DNA from: Hyperoodon ampullatus
Taxonomy: Eukaryota > Chordata > Mammalia > Artiodactyla > Ziphiidae
DNA: 64,000 bases
Reading direction: 5' to 3'
NCBI GenBank assembly: GCA_949752795.1
Contig: OX457063.1
Location: forward strand, 65,309,783-65,373,782
Shown: positions 1 to 27,234 of the stretch, one piece after another
Numbering within the stretch: position 1 is the first letter of the stretch
Layout of the letters: each line of letters begins with the position of its first letter
Notes under the pieces: generated by a model
The model's input: the letters and a program-made list of their open reading frames with translations, nothing else
Told to the model about the DNA's origin: nothing
Databases searched by the model: none
Program-made: the position numbers and the translations under genes

Positions 1-934
1 AAAAAAAGCTGTATCAAAAGCTTAAAACAAGTTAAAGCTGCACATTAAAATTAATCAAAGCACCTTATTTCTAAAAATGACATATTAAATTTTAAAATCT
101 TGAAATCAGTTTTTCTTTGGCCTGTGAAGGGCCCCGCCTTGTTTGCCAATTTACAAATGGGACTGATGCGTATAGACCAGAGTGCATAATATCTCCTTCT
201 TCTTGTCTGGCAAGGAGATGGTAGATAGGAAGAAGTGAGCTTGCTTTTCTCTCTGTTTTTTATTTCCTGAACCTCATCCTCGATCTATTCCATCGTTCCT
301 AGCTACTTCATTGCTGTCAAACCTTTTTCTATTAATTTGAGATAATAAAAATGAAGAAGTCCATTTGTTAGTGAAAGCTGCTTGCATCAGATGGGCTGGG
401 GAGGTGTTCACGTTGGTTGGTTTGTTTTATTTTTGCTTAACTATTCACCTGTTGCTTGAGCGCCTACTGTATGCCAGGCGCTGTGCTTGATGTATAATGT
501 TAAGTGGCTCCGGGACTGTCTTTGCTGGCCCTTCTGGAGCCCACAGTTAACATGTAGGTGTACTAAAAATAGGTTAGTTGATTGGTTGTTTGACTTTGCA
601 GCTTGGAGAGGAAGGGTAAAAAGAGTAAAAAGGGAATTGCTTCAACAATTTTGGGCAAAGATGGAGGAAAGGAGGAGAAATGCTTGATTCCATTTCTGTA
701 GTGATTGGGAGAAGAGTCACATCTAGGGTGCTGGGCTAATTTTAAGTGCTCAATAAGTTTTAGCTGTGAATTGCCAGTGACCTCAAAATTGTACTCCAAA
801 GGAAGAATTTTTGTTGAAACCATTGATTTCAATATTAAAATTGATTTATTGAAATTATTATACTTGAAAATAATTTCAAAATATTGGCATATATATGTGT
901 CAATACTTTGAAATTAATTTCAAATAATAAAAAA

Positions 935-1075
935 TTTCATTTTGAGTACTCTGTCAAGCACTATACAAAGCACTTTATACATATTAACTCAGTGTAATCT
1001 TTCAATACCCCATGATGTATATAGGTGAAGTGACTTGGCCTAGAGTCAGTCTGCTGAGTGGCAAAGCCTTGGACA
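935..1075 (-). repeat. MIR-type SINE fragment
   Basis: The order of motifs (aagcactatacaaagcactt, tacatattaactca, then tgaagtgacttggcc) follows the minus strand of the mammalian MIR consensus. It is heavily diverged and without a visible target-site duplication, as expected for an ancient copy. Confidence 0.55.
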
Positions 1076-2164
1076 TTTATGTCCAAGGATTATTATTATC
1101 CACTGAAGTAATTTTAATTGAATAGCTCATTTCAGTAAATTACTAGGTTGGGTCCATAAAAAACTAAAGTAGATACAGGGAGGGATCAGAGTACATAATT
1201 TACATTTACAATAGTTTTTATAGTGACTATATATAGCCTTGCAGATAAACATAACCATTTTATCACATCACAATTTATTAATGTATAGCACGGTCCTTTT
1301 CCTTTTTTCCACTTGCAGAACACAAATGCTAAATAAAAATAAAATTTCTTCTGTACCCAGTAATAAACCTGATGCTCCTGAGCAGCAGCCAGAAGAATAG
1401 GCATGTCTACCATATCTCTTTCAGACTTGTAACTCCAGTGCTGACTACCCTGAGGAGCTAATCACTTCTTAGGGAACTTATTCAGAATCCTCATTCATCC
1501 ACCTTGGTCTGCCTTCATGCTTTGCTTTTGGAAGAAGTTAAGATATGAGAAGTAGGAGTTGATGTATCATAGAGGGAATTTTGAAGATCTAATTGGGTAG
1601 AATCATGGCTGTGTATTTGATAGTATCAGTATTATTAAATCTGTTAATGTATAATGTCTTGCTTTCCTTAGCTCAGAAGCATTTGTCCTGATACACATAC
1701 TATATTATTTCTTTACATATTCTATTTCTGTCTGCTTGGCAATAAATAGTCTTTTTTAAAATTTGCAATTGTAAAATGTCTTAGAATGTAAGATAATTAT
1801 ATGATTAAGAGGAGACAAATTCAGAATTTGTCAGTTTTCAAATACTTCGTTGAGCAGGTACTTAATTCTTCTTGATCATCCAAAGAGGTTGTTGAGTGAG
1901 TTATTAAAAAAATTATATATAAATATAAATCTTGGAATGGTTTAAATAGTAAGAGAAAATTTATAGTATATTTCACATATATTTATAGCATGTAAAATCC
2001 ATATTTCTAGAAAGATTTCTTTGTATTCTAGTTCTGTGTATCTAACTGCATTCTAAATATTTCCACTTAGATGTCTCCAAGCACTTAACAATACAAGGGT
2101 AATGATCTTCTCTCTCAGACCTGGTTCTCAGTAAATGGAACCAGTAACCATTTGGTTGCGCAAG

Positions 2165-2482
2165 TCAGAAGTCTAGGATGTGTCCCAGTACTGTTTTTTT
2201 CCACCTTATCTGCCTCCCTCTAGTACTTATTTCATTTCTCAAGGATCCTCTCCTCAGGAGGTCTTCTCTTATTTACCTTGCCCAGTATAAGTTAGGTTTC
2301 TCTTTACAGGTGCTCAAAGTAACTAAATTGCTTTTTATTGCTCTTATTTTATAATTATGCATTCATTAGTATGATTCTTTGATTAGTCTTTCTTCCCCAC
2401 ACTATAGGAAGTGTCATGAGAGCCTGGGTAGCCAGTGCCTGGCACAAACTAGGTGCTCAGTAAAGATTTGTTGAATGAATAG
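2165..2482 (+). repeat. L2 LINE 3' end fragment
   Basis: The segment ends with agtgcctggcacaaactagg, then tgctcagtaaagatttgttgaatgaat, the characteristic 3' end of L2. The upstream part (cctcaggaggtcttctcttatt and similar) fits the L2 3' UTR loosely. It is an ancient, diverged copy. Confidence 0.6.
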
Positions 2483-5400
2483 AGAAGTATTATTCATTCC
2501 TTTCTGATGTTTGTCAATAGTTAATTTCTTTTCCCCTTAAGGAATAAGCAGCCAGTCTCTTTCTCATCCAGCAACCTAATTACTTGACATTAATGTGCTG
2601 ATTTGGTTTTCACTATTATCTCCAGTCACAGTGCATGATATTCAAGTTTCGTTTTCCAAGTTGTAAATACAGATTGTTTTGTTTGGTTACTCTTTACCTA
2701 TTTCTGTATTTTGGTGAATTTTTTTTTTTTTTTGGATTCTGTTTTGCCTCTTATTTTGTAACATAGTTTATGCATTGAGGCCTGTTCTTGGTGTCTTGTT
2801 TAGTTTGGATCATTCTATAGCTTATTCTAATACTCATTTATTGAGAGGTATATTGAGCAAAGGTACACATTTTTGGTAAGATGCATGGACAGCACCTACT
2901 TGCCCGGTGTTATTACAGTGGCATCTTTGTCTCTGAAAGCACTGGTATGAAAAGAAAAACAGAGATGTTTAAGCCTTGGAAGCTACAGTCTAGTTACTCA
3001 TTTGGCATGTATTTCTCTCAAGGGATGAATTTTACTTTGGAGTACTGATAAAATGTTTTGATAGTGGGATTAGCTAAGCCTTTTAGATGAATTATTAAAT
3101 AATCCTGAATCATTATCACAGGAGAAAATCAAGAAGCATGAAAAACTAGTTAAGCAACTGGTACATATAAACAAGTTGTCAAATCTTTTTCGTCAGTGCT
3201 ATTTATTCTCTGTAGAAATATTGGAAACTGGGAAATATAGTCAAGTGTTTGGAGGAATTCTAAGTCTTTCTTTACACTGGTGACAATATTTCTCTTGATT
3301 TTAAATTAGGGCCCTTCCTTACCTGTTGTGGGATGACTAGGAAAATGAAAGTCTTGTTCTTTATCAGTATCTGAGTGTCCTGAGCCTGAAAAATATGCAT
3401 GGATACTTCCTTCCAGGGCCACCACTGCTTGACCTCTTCACTCTGGATGTAGCTGTGGAAGTAGTTAACAGTAGGCCTGGTCTATCACTGTGTTCTACTC
3501 AGTTCTGATCTTACTCTTCTCCCATCTTATTTTCTTTCCCTAGTGTATTATTTATGTTGCACACACTCACATAGGCACCAGAAATGTTTTTTTGTCTCAC
3601 TGTAAGGATTCTCTTGTCTTCCATGAGAGGGGAATGAAGCAGTTCAGGAAGTTGGAGATTCTAGATTCTTAGGACAACTGTCTGAGAAACTTAACTCTAG
3701 CTATATAAAAATTTCTTGTGCTGCTCCTACAGTTTTTGTTAAAGGCAGTACTGCCCTCTGGTGTCCAGAGTCCAATTCCAACGCATAGCTTCTCAGCTAA
3801 ATTGCTTTTTAAAAAAAAACTCTTATAGTTAGACCTTAGAACTTCTTAGAAAAATAAGTAACAATTATTTAAGACTAGGTTTAGTTTATTTGCTGGCTTG
3901 AAGTCCATTGGATCAGGTAACTTGGGGTCATACTAGAGTCATCTATATAATAATACCTCTTATCTGATAGGTAATGTCCAAGATTTAAAAAAGAATATAT
4001 TACTTTCCTCTGTTTATAAGGAAAGTGTTCTCAGTTCTCATTTTAAAAATATACATTGGATCATTGCCAGCTTTTAAAAAGCTAAATCATTATTCTCCTT
4101 CCTTCACTTTTGTAACTGATGTGTCATTTTTCATTTCATTCTGGATATAAATCGTAATTTCTTTTGCCTGTGTTTTTTCTTCACAAGCACGCCTTTCATA
4201 TAATGATAGAGGTAAGATGCATTGATGTTTGTTTTATGGTTGTGGCACTTTTTGTGGATGCATACTAAACATTTTGTTCTTAGATTTTTTTGTTGTTGTT
4301 GCTTTATTGTGCATCCTCTATAGTTTATAAATTTATGTTGTAGTTTTTTTTCCACTTCTAGTATTAAAAACATGATTGGCTTGTCATAGTAATAGTTTTG
4401 GGTTTTAAAGAATTGTTACCAGTGTTTATACTTATCTAAGGTGAAATGTAGAAACAACTGTTTTAGTTGACTAGAAGTTAACACCTAATGGCTAGATTTT
4501 TAGCCTTACAAACCTTGTATTGCTTAATTTGTATAGTATGTCATTACCTTAAATGTCAGCATGTGCTCATTTTTAACAGATGCTGACTTTCTGGTCGAAT
4601 CCATTATCTTTTAATGCGAAATCTATATTTTCAGGTAGTTTCTTTCATCTTTGGCATCTTTAGCAAATGGACTGGCTAGAGAAGTATAACTTGATCTTTT
4701 GCTGTCTGAAAGTTTAAGGCTTTATTTAGATTAGAATTCACCTTTCATATGGAGAACTCAGAATAAGTAAAATGATCACAGACTGCTTTACAGCTCTTCA
4801 CCTCTAATCTTTTATCCACTGTTGGTTATAGTAATGATACTGGGTAGTGGTGCTGGGGTGGGGGGCACTTTTTCCAGCTATTGTCATTTGTCGCTTCTCA
4901 ACATGTCTTCTGATGCCATAATTTTCACATACAAATGGGTAAAGAAGAGATGTAATCAGAGCCATGTTATAATGAATATCTTTTTAACTGTGCAAAATAG
5001 CATGGGTACTGCAAGAGAACTGGAACTTAGGGAAAGTTTTCAGGAACTCTGTAGTCCTTATAGTTACCCCTCCAAAAGTGGTTTTTCTCTGTAGCAGGGC
5101 AAAGCCATGTTTTATGGATAATATCAGAATGTTGTTGTCATTGTGAAGTTTAAGTCTGAATTTGTCTCCCCAGGTTCTCATATATTTTAAGGGTATAAAT
5201 CTTTATTCCTAGAATCAAGTATGAGGTTTTTTTGGGTAAATTAGTATAATGCTGCTAATAAACAGAAAATAATTTCTAATATTCTTAGATTATAGGATAA
5301 GTAAAAGCTAGATATGAGGGAAGTGGTTAAAATTTCCTTTAAATGTAAGCTCTTAAATGTAAGAACTGAAAAGTATGAATTAGAAGAATAGTCCAATAAT

Positions 5401-5890
5401 ATTTTATTAGAAAGGCAAAAAGATATATTGACTGGTAGTATAGATTTTATAGAGTTATAATCTGTTACAGAGTTCTCATTTTTGAACCTAACCTTTCTAA
5501 GAATTGTAGAATTATCATTTCTAAAAGTTTTGACATTTTGTAGGAGTGTGCCTTTGTAGATCTTCTTCTCACCCTTTGAAAATTGGCCTGTGTTCTCCTA
5601 AATTTAAGCTTTTTACTTATAAGTAATTTTGACAAAGCATATTTTCAGGCTGTTAATATATAATGCTGACTATAATGGTAATTTCATTAGGAGAGTGATC
5701 TAAGATTTCTTACTGAAATAACAGTAGCTTACAAACTTTGTAAACAGAGTCTTGGAAACTTATGGGAACTTGTAAGTTTATCTATCCACTTGGAAAACAT
5801 TCAGTGATTTTTTTTAAAATTCTAAACATAGGCATTGGAAATTTTTGCTTCCTAAAATTAAGATTAATATTATATTAAAGTCTTATTTTG

Positions 5891-6123
5891 GGTATTCTTT
5901 TTTTTTTTAACATCTTTATTGGAGTATAATTGCTTTACAGTGGTGTGTTAGTTTCTGCTTTATAACGACATGAATCAGCTACAGTAGCCAGGACATGGAA
6001 GCAACCTAAGTGTCCATCGACAGACGAATGGATAAAGAAGATGTGGCACATATATACAATGAATATAAACGAAATTGAGTTATTTGTAGTGAGGTGGATG
6101 GACCTAGAGTCTGTCCTACAGAG
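5891..6123 (-). mobile_element. L1 fragment with 5' inversion (twin priming)
   Basis: The left half (to about 5980) is an L1 3' end on the minus strand, starting with a T run and catctttattggagtataat. The right half is L1 ORF2 3' sequence on the plus strand (agccaggacatggaagcaac to about 6123). A 15-base target-site duplication, taaagtcttattttg, flanks the whole unit at 5876-5890 and 6124-6138. It is a short, dead copy. Confidence 0.88.
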
Positions 6124-8039
6124 TAAAGTCTTATTTTGAACTGCCGACATATTCTTAATTTGAGATGTGGATTAAGTCATCTAAATCCTATTTTATAGAC
6201 TGAATCATACCCATATGGTTGGTACTCTTTAGAATAGAGAATGGATAATGTGTATGTTATCTAGAGAGACATTATCAGTCAATTTATTAAAAATTTTAGT
6301 GTTTACATATAGTGCTATATTACTCTTTACCTGGTTATTTTCCCTCTTCAGCTTTCAACCCTTATCTGCATACTTTAATTTTTGTCATCCCTGCTTTGAA
6401 AAGTCAACTTTTCTAACTTATCTCTAAAGGAGGGGGAATCATTGACTTTAACCTTACAGTTATTTAAAGTTTTTCAAAGTGAACTTTGTTTAGTTAGCAT
6501 AATTATTCTTTTATGCAGTTATCCAATAATTCTTGAACTTAGAGCACTGAGTGGTTTTCTTTGCCTCTAGAAGAGTCATTTCAACTTGTTCCCTCCTGTC
6601 TCCACGTTCACATAAGTCATATACTTCTATCAGTGGGGTCTCTTATTGCAGATATATATGATCAGTCAAGGAATGAGGGAGGGAGAGGGAGGGTTCAGTT
6701 CTGGTAAAACTTCTCCAGAGCATCTTGTGTCCCCTCCCACTGAGAATCATAATTTGAGAGGCCATACTTCTGTAAGATGTACATCTGACTTTCTTAACTT
6801 GTCACTCTGTTAAACTAAAATAATCTTTAGCTCTACTAACCTTTCATGTTTTGAATGTGTGAAGGAAAAGCAACTTTTGCAGACATTTAAAAAATAAATA
6901 TCTGATGTTAAAATGGGTCACAGGAAGTCTTCTGGTTTATCGTACTGTTTTAAAATAGGAATTCTCAAACCATTTTAGAAAGATTGTCTACTTTAGAAGA
7001 AGAAATTACATTATTTTTTCTCTTTAATACTTTGCAATGTTTCTATTGCTGAGGGTCTTTCTAATATAGATGCCAACTTTTAAAAAATCTTGAGTGGCAT
7101 CCAGGGGCTGAATAATGCCTAAAGGGAGCACTAACTGTCCTGAGGCATTAGAAGAGGAGGTTTTGTTTGTTTGTTTTAAGGAAGGAGAGTAAAGGCAGAG
7201 AGACATGCATTGATAAAGGGGTGACATACAATCTCCAAGTGTCTTAGGTGCCACCCAATATCATAAAGTCTGTTGCTGTTGCCACAGAAATTTTAGTTCT
7301 TCCTAACAATGCTCATTACACAGGCCTTCAAACATGTTACTACTTTCCTCTGGAAGCTTTCCAAAAGGCTTTCTACTTCTTGCTTTAGTTGCAGATATTT
7401 AACTAATACAATGTTTTCAGCGAAGGGTAGCCACTCTACTTTGTATAGGAGGATTCCCTGGTGATGCTGTACTCCTATTTATATATTATAGTTGCTCCAT
7501 TTAAAAAATTAACTATAGCAGTATACTTCTCTTTCATTTACCATACCTTATCATCTAATACGATGACCACTTATTTTGTGAATTATTTGTACTTTCTTTG
7601 CCCATGAGTCCCAGAATACTAATATTATCTCAGATCAATTCTGGGAAGTAATTATAAGCAAAGGGATAAATTGTTACTGGGTGGAAAAGTTAGAATGAAT
7701 GGAGCAGTTTGGTTATAGCAACACTAACTTACATATTCCTTTTATGTGCTTTGTATTTGAAATACCTATTTGTAATGTGTTTGAGAATAGCTGTGGGTAT
7801 TTCTGATATTAATGAAGAAAGATTTAAACACTCACTGGAGAAAGTAATGGATTTTGAGGAGTGGTTTCTTTGAGACATAGCCATAATTTGCTGTATCTGG
7901 CACTTTTCAAATCCTTATCCTATAAGGAATAATCAACTGGATGAAATTAAAATACCGTTAGTAATATCCTGAAGGTCACAGAAAAATCTTAGGAGAATTA
8001 GTGAGACTGGATCAAAAAGATTTTACATCTTTTCTCCTG

Positions 8040-8062
8040 ATATATATATATATATATATATA
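8040..8062. repeat. (TA)n microsatellite
   Basis: An uninterrupted run of about 11 TA units, some 235 bases before ACVR2A exon 5. Confidence 0.95.
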
Positions 8063-8296
8063 GCAGTAGGAATGTTATTATGAAAACTCTTAATTCAAGT
8101 TTCCTGCATTTTGATCACTATAGATAATTAGTAATGCTTGAGAATTCAGTTTTGGCAAGATTGAAGTTAATGTCATTTGTATGTGTCTACCGTTTCTGTC
8201 AATCGATTCCTCAGTATACTCACGTTTCTCTGATATTTAGAAGCGAGATGTGTCATGTGCTGCTCTTTAGATAATATTATTATTATTTATCTGTAG

Positions 8297-21124
<12,828 letters not shown>

Positions 21125-24100
21125 TGGTTGCACCATGTGTACACACTGAGAAACAGGACTCTGAACTGGAGCTGCTAACGAAACTGCTTACAGTTTATTT
21201 TCTGTGTGAAATGAGTAGGATGTCTCCTGGACATCTCAGAAAGAAGACCCTCGTTTCAAAAGGTGGCTCTGGGAGACTTAATGGCATTGCCTGTAGCAGA
21301 GACATGAAGGACATGAGACTAAGAGAAAAGTTGCAAACTCTAAAAAGAAACTTTTGAAGAAGTGTACATGAAGAATGTGGCCCTCTCCAAATCAAGGATC
21401 TTTTTGGACCTGGCTAATCAAGTGTTTGAAAACTGACATCAGATTTCTTAATGTCTGTCCGAAGACACTAATTCCTTAAATGAACTACTGCTATTTTTTT
21501 TTAAATCAAAAACTTTTCATTTCAGATTTTAAAAAGGGTAACTTGTTTTTATTGCATTTGCTGTTGTGTTTCTATAAATGACTATTGTAATGCCAATATG
21601 ACACAGCTTGTGAATGTTTAGTGTGCTGCTGTTCTGTGTACATAAAGTCATCTAAGTGGGGTACAGTAAAGAGGCTTCCAAGCATTACTTTAACCTCCCT
21701 CAACAAGGTATACCTCAGTTCCACGGTTGCTAAATTATAAAATTGAAAACACTAACAAAATTTGAATAATAAATTGACCCGTTTTGTAACAAGGTATTAC
21801 AAATTCACTGTGTTATTTAAGAAAAAAGGTAAGCTACGCTTAGTGCCAACAGTAAGTGGCCATTCGTAAAGCAGTGTTTTAGCTTTTCTTGTGCTAGCTT
21901 GTGATTTAAGGAAAAAAAAGTGCTGTTTTTTGAAATGAAAAAATGGTGTCTTTCCCCTCCTTCTCCCATATTTTAAAGCTTCATCTTATATCCAGTTCCC
22001 AAAATGTTGCATACTTACCTACATATTTTTCTAGGTGTGCTGTGCTTGGGGACTATTTGAAAATTTAAAGCATGATTTAAATTTTTTAAAGTGAGCTGTA
22101 ACACTGGAAAGCTCTTCATTTTTATTCTTTTAAAATAGATTTTTTTTTCCTATTTATATATGTAAAATTGTAGTGTATTTCTTTTCACCAAACAGTGTGT
22201 GGGACATTCTTTATCACTGTTTTAGGATCACCTCAGGAAGTGTCATTACCCAGAATTCCTCACTCTCTGCTTTGAGACTTGTAACTTTATCATTATATTT
22301 CTGCTTGGTGCCATCTTGTCAGAGTAATATTTGATGTCTGTGATATGTCAAGAATTATCCTAGGATAGAGATTTAAATTTTTAAGCACAGATTTCAGATG
22401 TTACTGCTTTAAAACAAATCAGGGATAACAAGTTAAACTTATAACTTAAAATATGCAATGACATTTAGAGGTAACCAATGTTGATATAGGTAACATAGCT
22501 TAGCCTCCTCCCACGAATTGCTTTTACAACTAACCCTGATATTAGTTTAGGATAGTTCATGCCTTATCTTTGATAAGAAAATGGAATTGACGGTAGGTAG
22601 GTGCCAAAGTGCTTTTCAAAACAATATTACATTAGAATATAATTGGATTCTTTCTCAAATTTATAGGCCAAAGTAAAACATTAATTTCCTGAATTTCTGG
22701 ATTACTGATGACCAACAAATAGCCAGTATTATGCTATGTACTTTTGTCAGGTCATTTTAAAATCCATACATTAATTTTATAAAAGAATTTTTTACATGTC
22801 ACTATCAGGAGCTCACTGTGAATGTGTTATCTTCAAATGGCTATTTAACCACACAGTACACTACATTTTACATAAAACATGCACTTAATCTCTGGGAATA
22901 ATAAATTATATTATTTATAAATAATACATAGGTCAACAGACTCCTTTAAGCAGGGAGGGAAAGAAGAATAACAGCATTGTTGTCTGTGTGCCACACACCA
23001 TACAGAACTTTGTGCTCTTGGTCACATAATGTACCCAAGGCTTTGTTGTATTTCTAAGAATTCCCATTTCAATGTTGAGTTCACCTTTATTTCAAAAAGT
23101 ACTTGGCTTCTCAATTTCTTGGTTTGGTTTTGCTTCCACTTGGAAACTAATTAAGAAGGGAAAATGATGATAATGTTCATACATGAAAATTGTTAATCTC
23201 CTGAAGACTAATTTCTACCTGTTGTGAACAATCCTGTTTTTAAAAGTTAAAAAAAAATCAAAAGAAAACAAAAGGGAATATTATGATGAATGTTTGGCTT
23301 ATGTGAATCTTAGAGATAAACTTTATAAGACCACTTATTCACAAAATAAAGTTTTCTCTTCATGTTAGAAAAAATTTTTAGAAATCCTGGGTATTGTACT
23401 TAACTCTAGCTAACCAATTTTAAAACCTGTATCCTTTTGAGAATTACATTGACAGAAAAATACTTTTTATAAGCAGTAAAATAAGAATGTTCCAGTGACT
23501 ACCTGTCCTGATACCTAGTCTTGTTAAAACTTTCTTTTGCAGGGCATTTTCATGTTTGGTTTACAGTCAGTGTAAGTGGGCAAGTTAATAAAAACTTTGA
23601 GCTTAGGGATACTGAAAAAAAGAAAGATCAAAAAAAGAAAAATGATTTGTTTTGGGGTACACTGAGACCCCAGTAATTTTTTCCTCATGTGTATGGTGCT
23701 CCTTATGATTCGTCTTGTATTTTGCCTTTATGACACCCATCAGAACTGCTGCTCTTATACTCTCTACCTTGCCCAGATCTCCGTGTAAGGAATGCTTTAT
23801 GATCAACTGCCATAGGACTGATGGATTAACCAGTGTTTGGCTTTATTCGAAGTTTATGCCCTGCACAGCTCTTGTATGTATTTTAGATGCTAGGAAGTTT
23901 TTAGCATGTGATGTGTGATTCTTGTTTGAATGTTTATTACAGGTACCTTGTGAATTCCAGAACAGAGACTGTGCCTCACAATTGTTGGTCCCATGAACTT
24001 GCACTATCTTTCATGGTGATGTTTCGAAAATACAATCAGGAAAAAAAAAAGTCTAGAACTTAAAAATGAGTCATATATCATGAAACTAAAAAGAATCTGT

Positions 24101-24690
24101 TCTTCCCCCTTTCCTCACTCCTAGGTAACAGCTACATTTAAGTAAAATGCAGGTGGTAGGGGAAAAAATCCTGGCCAGATGATAGTTCAGTGGAATAAAC
24201 TGATTACTGTTTTAAAAAAATGCTTCACCACGGATATTTTCCAGTTTCTCTTTTTTACCTTTTTAAAATACTACTTTTTAGGAACATTTGGTATAATGTG
24301 CATAAAATTATTTACTGATTTATGGGCAAAATGATACAAGTAGCATCTTGATTGAACATCATTTACCTCAGATATTCAACCAGCAGTACATTTTTTATGC
24401 AGTCTCAACCCATATCCTATTTGTTACCTCTCAAAATATTGGTAAACAATTATTTTAGCTTTACTCTGTATTTCTTGTCAGTGTTTTGGGCACAGGTTGT
24501 TGTACTACTGTCAAATTGTACTTGCTATTTTTTCTGCAAGTATTTAACAAAAAGTTAAAAAAGAAAAAAAAAAGTCCCATAAAACCCCACCTTGGGTAAG
24601 TGATTGTTAAATATTGTACAAATAAAATGTATGCTATCCCCATTCCATTCCCAAGTTAAATAAAAAAATAAATATGGTGTGATTCGCATA
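21125..24690 (+). other. ACVR2A: ACVR2A 3' untranslated region
   Basis: This AT-rich, repeat-free stretch of about 3.5 kb runs from the stop codon to a cluster of poly(A) signals. The lack of SINE or L1 insertions fits a long transcribed UTR under constraint. AATAAA hexamers at 21768-21773, 22900-22905, 23345-23350 and 23587-23592 could serve shorter isoforms. A Pumilio-type element TGTACATA lies at 21637-21644. The distal end is inferred from the hexamer cluster at 24621-24672, not from transcript data. Confidence 0.8.
24621..24672 (+). terminator. ACVR2A: Candidate distal poly(A) signals of ACVR2A
   Basis: Three AATAAA hexamers sit within about 50 bases, at 24621-24626, 24659-24664 and 24667-24672, followed by a GT-containing stretch (tatggtgtg). 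The spacing suits cleavage near 24.69 kb. This is motif evidence only. Confidence 0.6.
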
Positions 24691-27234
24691 TGAAGTTTTT
24701 CTTTAGTTATACGTTCTTAAAGGGGAACAGTAGCTTTATAATTTACAGTGAGGCTTACACCTTGAGATTTGCAAGAATGGGGATAGGTGAAAGGGAGGTT
24801 TGTCAGTTGTGGCATTTCCCTCCTTTGTTGTGTAAGCAGATTGTATTCCCACTAAACTACATATGTTGGTCCTGCCAATTTTAAGAGAGGCTAAATGGCC
24901 TTAGTTACCTTGTCTTTTCATACGGAGATTTTAAAAAAGTGGCTTAGGTAATAGACATCAAAGACATAAACTACTCTTCCCAACTATAACTAGTTTACCA
25001 GTTGAACAGAAGAATTCTGGTATTTTCACGTAGGGTGATCAGTGAGAGAGGTCACCAAGGAAGCTAGCATTCATTTACATTTTTAGTGTTGCAAATTCTT
25101 TTGTTTATCCTGTGACTTTCGAAGAAAGTGATGGTGGGAGAGCCCTACCTTGTCACACTGAGCGTCACAGTTCACACCCATGGATTCTCAATTTTTTTAG
25201 GGTAAAGGTGAAGGAAAGGGCAACACTTAGGTTATGGTGGTTTGAAAGAACCTGCGTTGTCTTCTAAAACCAAATGAAAATGCAAACCATGGTGGAATCT
25301 GCAAGGAATCTCTATGGAAAGACGGAAACTGTTTCCACAGCGTTGTTCTGCAAAACAGATTCTTCAGACAGTTAATAGTATATAATCAACATATATAGCA
25401 TTATGATGTGGTAAATTTGGACCAACAGCTCTTAACTCCTCAGAGCCATTCACATGCATGTCCACAAAATTGGAAAGACTTTGTTTTTTCTTAATAAGAT
25501 CCTGTTTTTGGTAGGGCACCTGAAGGGAATCACAGGAGTGAAAACTGCACCGATGGCGCTAACATTCCTCCTCACCTGGTTTTCAGTCTTTTGATTGTGC
25601 TGTTAACAGGCTACATTCCTCCTCTAGTAAATGAAAATATCTTTAAGCCATATTTGTTTACATTATTCTCGAAAGCTTTTTACTAGGGCTTTTCAGATTT
25701 GGTTTTTATTTTATTCATGATGGTTTAAGCAATTTAAGAGATGAAGTTAGTTAAAAAATTTTAAGTATATTTAGCTTCTCTGTATTAGGGAATGTGGAAA
25801 GGGGAACATCAACATTCCTCTGAAAAAAATGCCCTTGAAATGTAGGCACGTTTCATTTGTATGACTTCTGCTAACCTATTTTTTCTAGTGTGTTTCATAG
25901 CTCTTTCACGGATATTGATGGATTTTTTGTAAGGCAGGTGAGGGCTCTCAACCTTTTAGTGGCATCTTAAGCTGACAAAAATTTGCAATCTTCAAGCCAG
26001 TTCTTTGGGTGCTTTTATGGTCAGTGCCTTTAAGCAGAGGGTACTTCTCGAAACAGTTGAGAAGAATTTTTAAAGGGATAATCTTAGCTCAAGTGCAAAA
26101 TCCTTGCTTCTGGTAATAGTGATGCCACTGTGGGAAGTATTTTTGCAAAACATCCCCTAAAAATCTGCAGACTATTGCATAGAACCAGGGTGCAAGCCTT
26201 AGCTTTCATAATACACTGCTGAAAAGTAAATGACAGTGATCTGAAAACTTAGAATGCCGGTATGCAAAGAACAGGTTGCAACTACTAAAGAGCTATTTTT
26301 ATGCACAGAAATTCCATTCTAAACGCAATACTTCTTAAAAACCAAGTAAATAGTTTTTTAGAGTATACTTTTAAAAATACATGGTAAGGAACGCATTACT
26401 GAGTTTTGGTGTCAACGAAATGAGTTGAATTCCAGGGTCTGTCAATCCTCTGGACAGGGCCACTACTGTGTTAGTTTTCTCACCTGTAAACAACAGTAAC
26501 TAAATATCATAAGGTCTTTGACAGTTAAAAGGATTACAAACTGCACAAGGATAGGGAGTCTGTCTTTAGTAAGCCTTCCATGAAAATAATAGACAATCAA
26601 ATATTTTTGACTAAATGAAGTCACTAACACTTAACGAACGCTTACTAAATTTCATTTTAAACATATACTAGCATTAGTTCATGGATTCCTGATGCTTTGC
26701 CATTCCCACATTCCTCCCTCCTAGGGCTCCACATTTTGATACAAGCAGGTTTAGTTAGCATCGTCATACACTTTCCATTATCTGTGGGGGTGGGTTCACA
26801 GGATCCCCTAAACTGCCTGTGTCAGACAAATGCTAGTCCCTAGAACAGGCCCCAGAATCTGCATTTTTAAGACATGCTACAAAAGATTCTTCTGTAGATG
26901 GTATGAGTACCATATTATAAGAAGCCTGGAAGAAAATCTTCAAACCTTTTGCTTTTTTCTTCCATGTAAACCATCTTCTAGCCAAACTGATCAGTCTCCT
27001 GAACTAGAAGACCTGGGTCTGGGACAGAATCCCAAACTTCCATGAATACAGAAAAACTGCAGCACCTCCCAAAGGACCAAAAGATTACTCATTACACCTC
27101 AACTCTTACCATTGTTTCTTTACTGCTTTGTTTAAGGTTTGTAAAAACATCTGGCTGCTGGGTTGAAATGAACTCTTCAAATGTACCACATAAATACTTC
27201 ACAAGTGTTAAATAAGCATATGATTCAATCCCTA
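24691..27234. other. Intergenic region between convergent ACVR2A and ORC4
   Basis: This is about 2.5 kb of AT-rich sequence between the two 3' ends. I see no exon, no young SINE and no recognisable L1. A stretch near 26.62 kb is weakly MIR-like. Because ACVR2A is transcribed rightwards and ORC4 leftwards, read-through from both would overlap here. Confidence 0.6.

Larger units (their letters stand above)
1..8296 (+). other. ACVR2A: ACVR2A intron 4 (3' part)
   Basis: This is AT-rich intron sequence before exon 5. It holds old MIR- and L2-type remnants (near 440-500, 935-1075 and 2165-2482), one small inverted L1 (5891-6123) and a TA microsatellite (8040-8062). I see no additional coding exon. 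Exons 1-4 must lie to the left. Confidence 0.85.

Noticed and set aside
7420..7480. A truncated SINE at ggattccctggtgatgctg
   Set aside because: Only about ten bases match the SINE head and neither the B box nor the tail follows, so the similarity is by chance.
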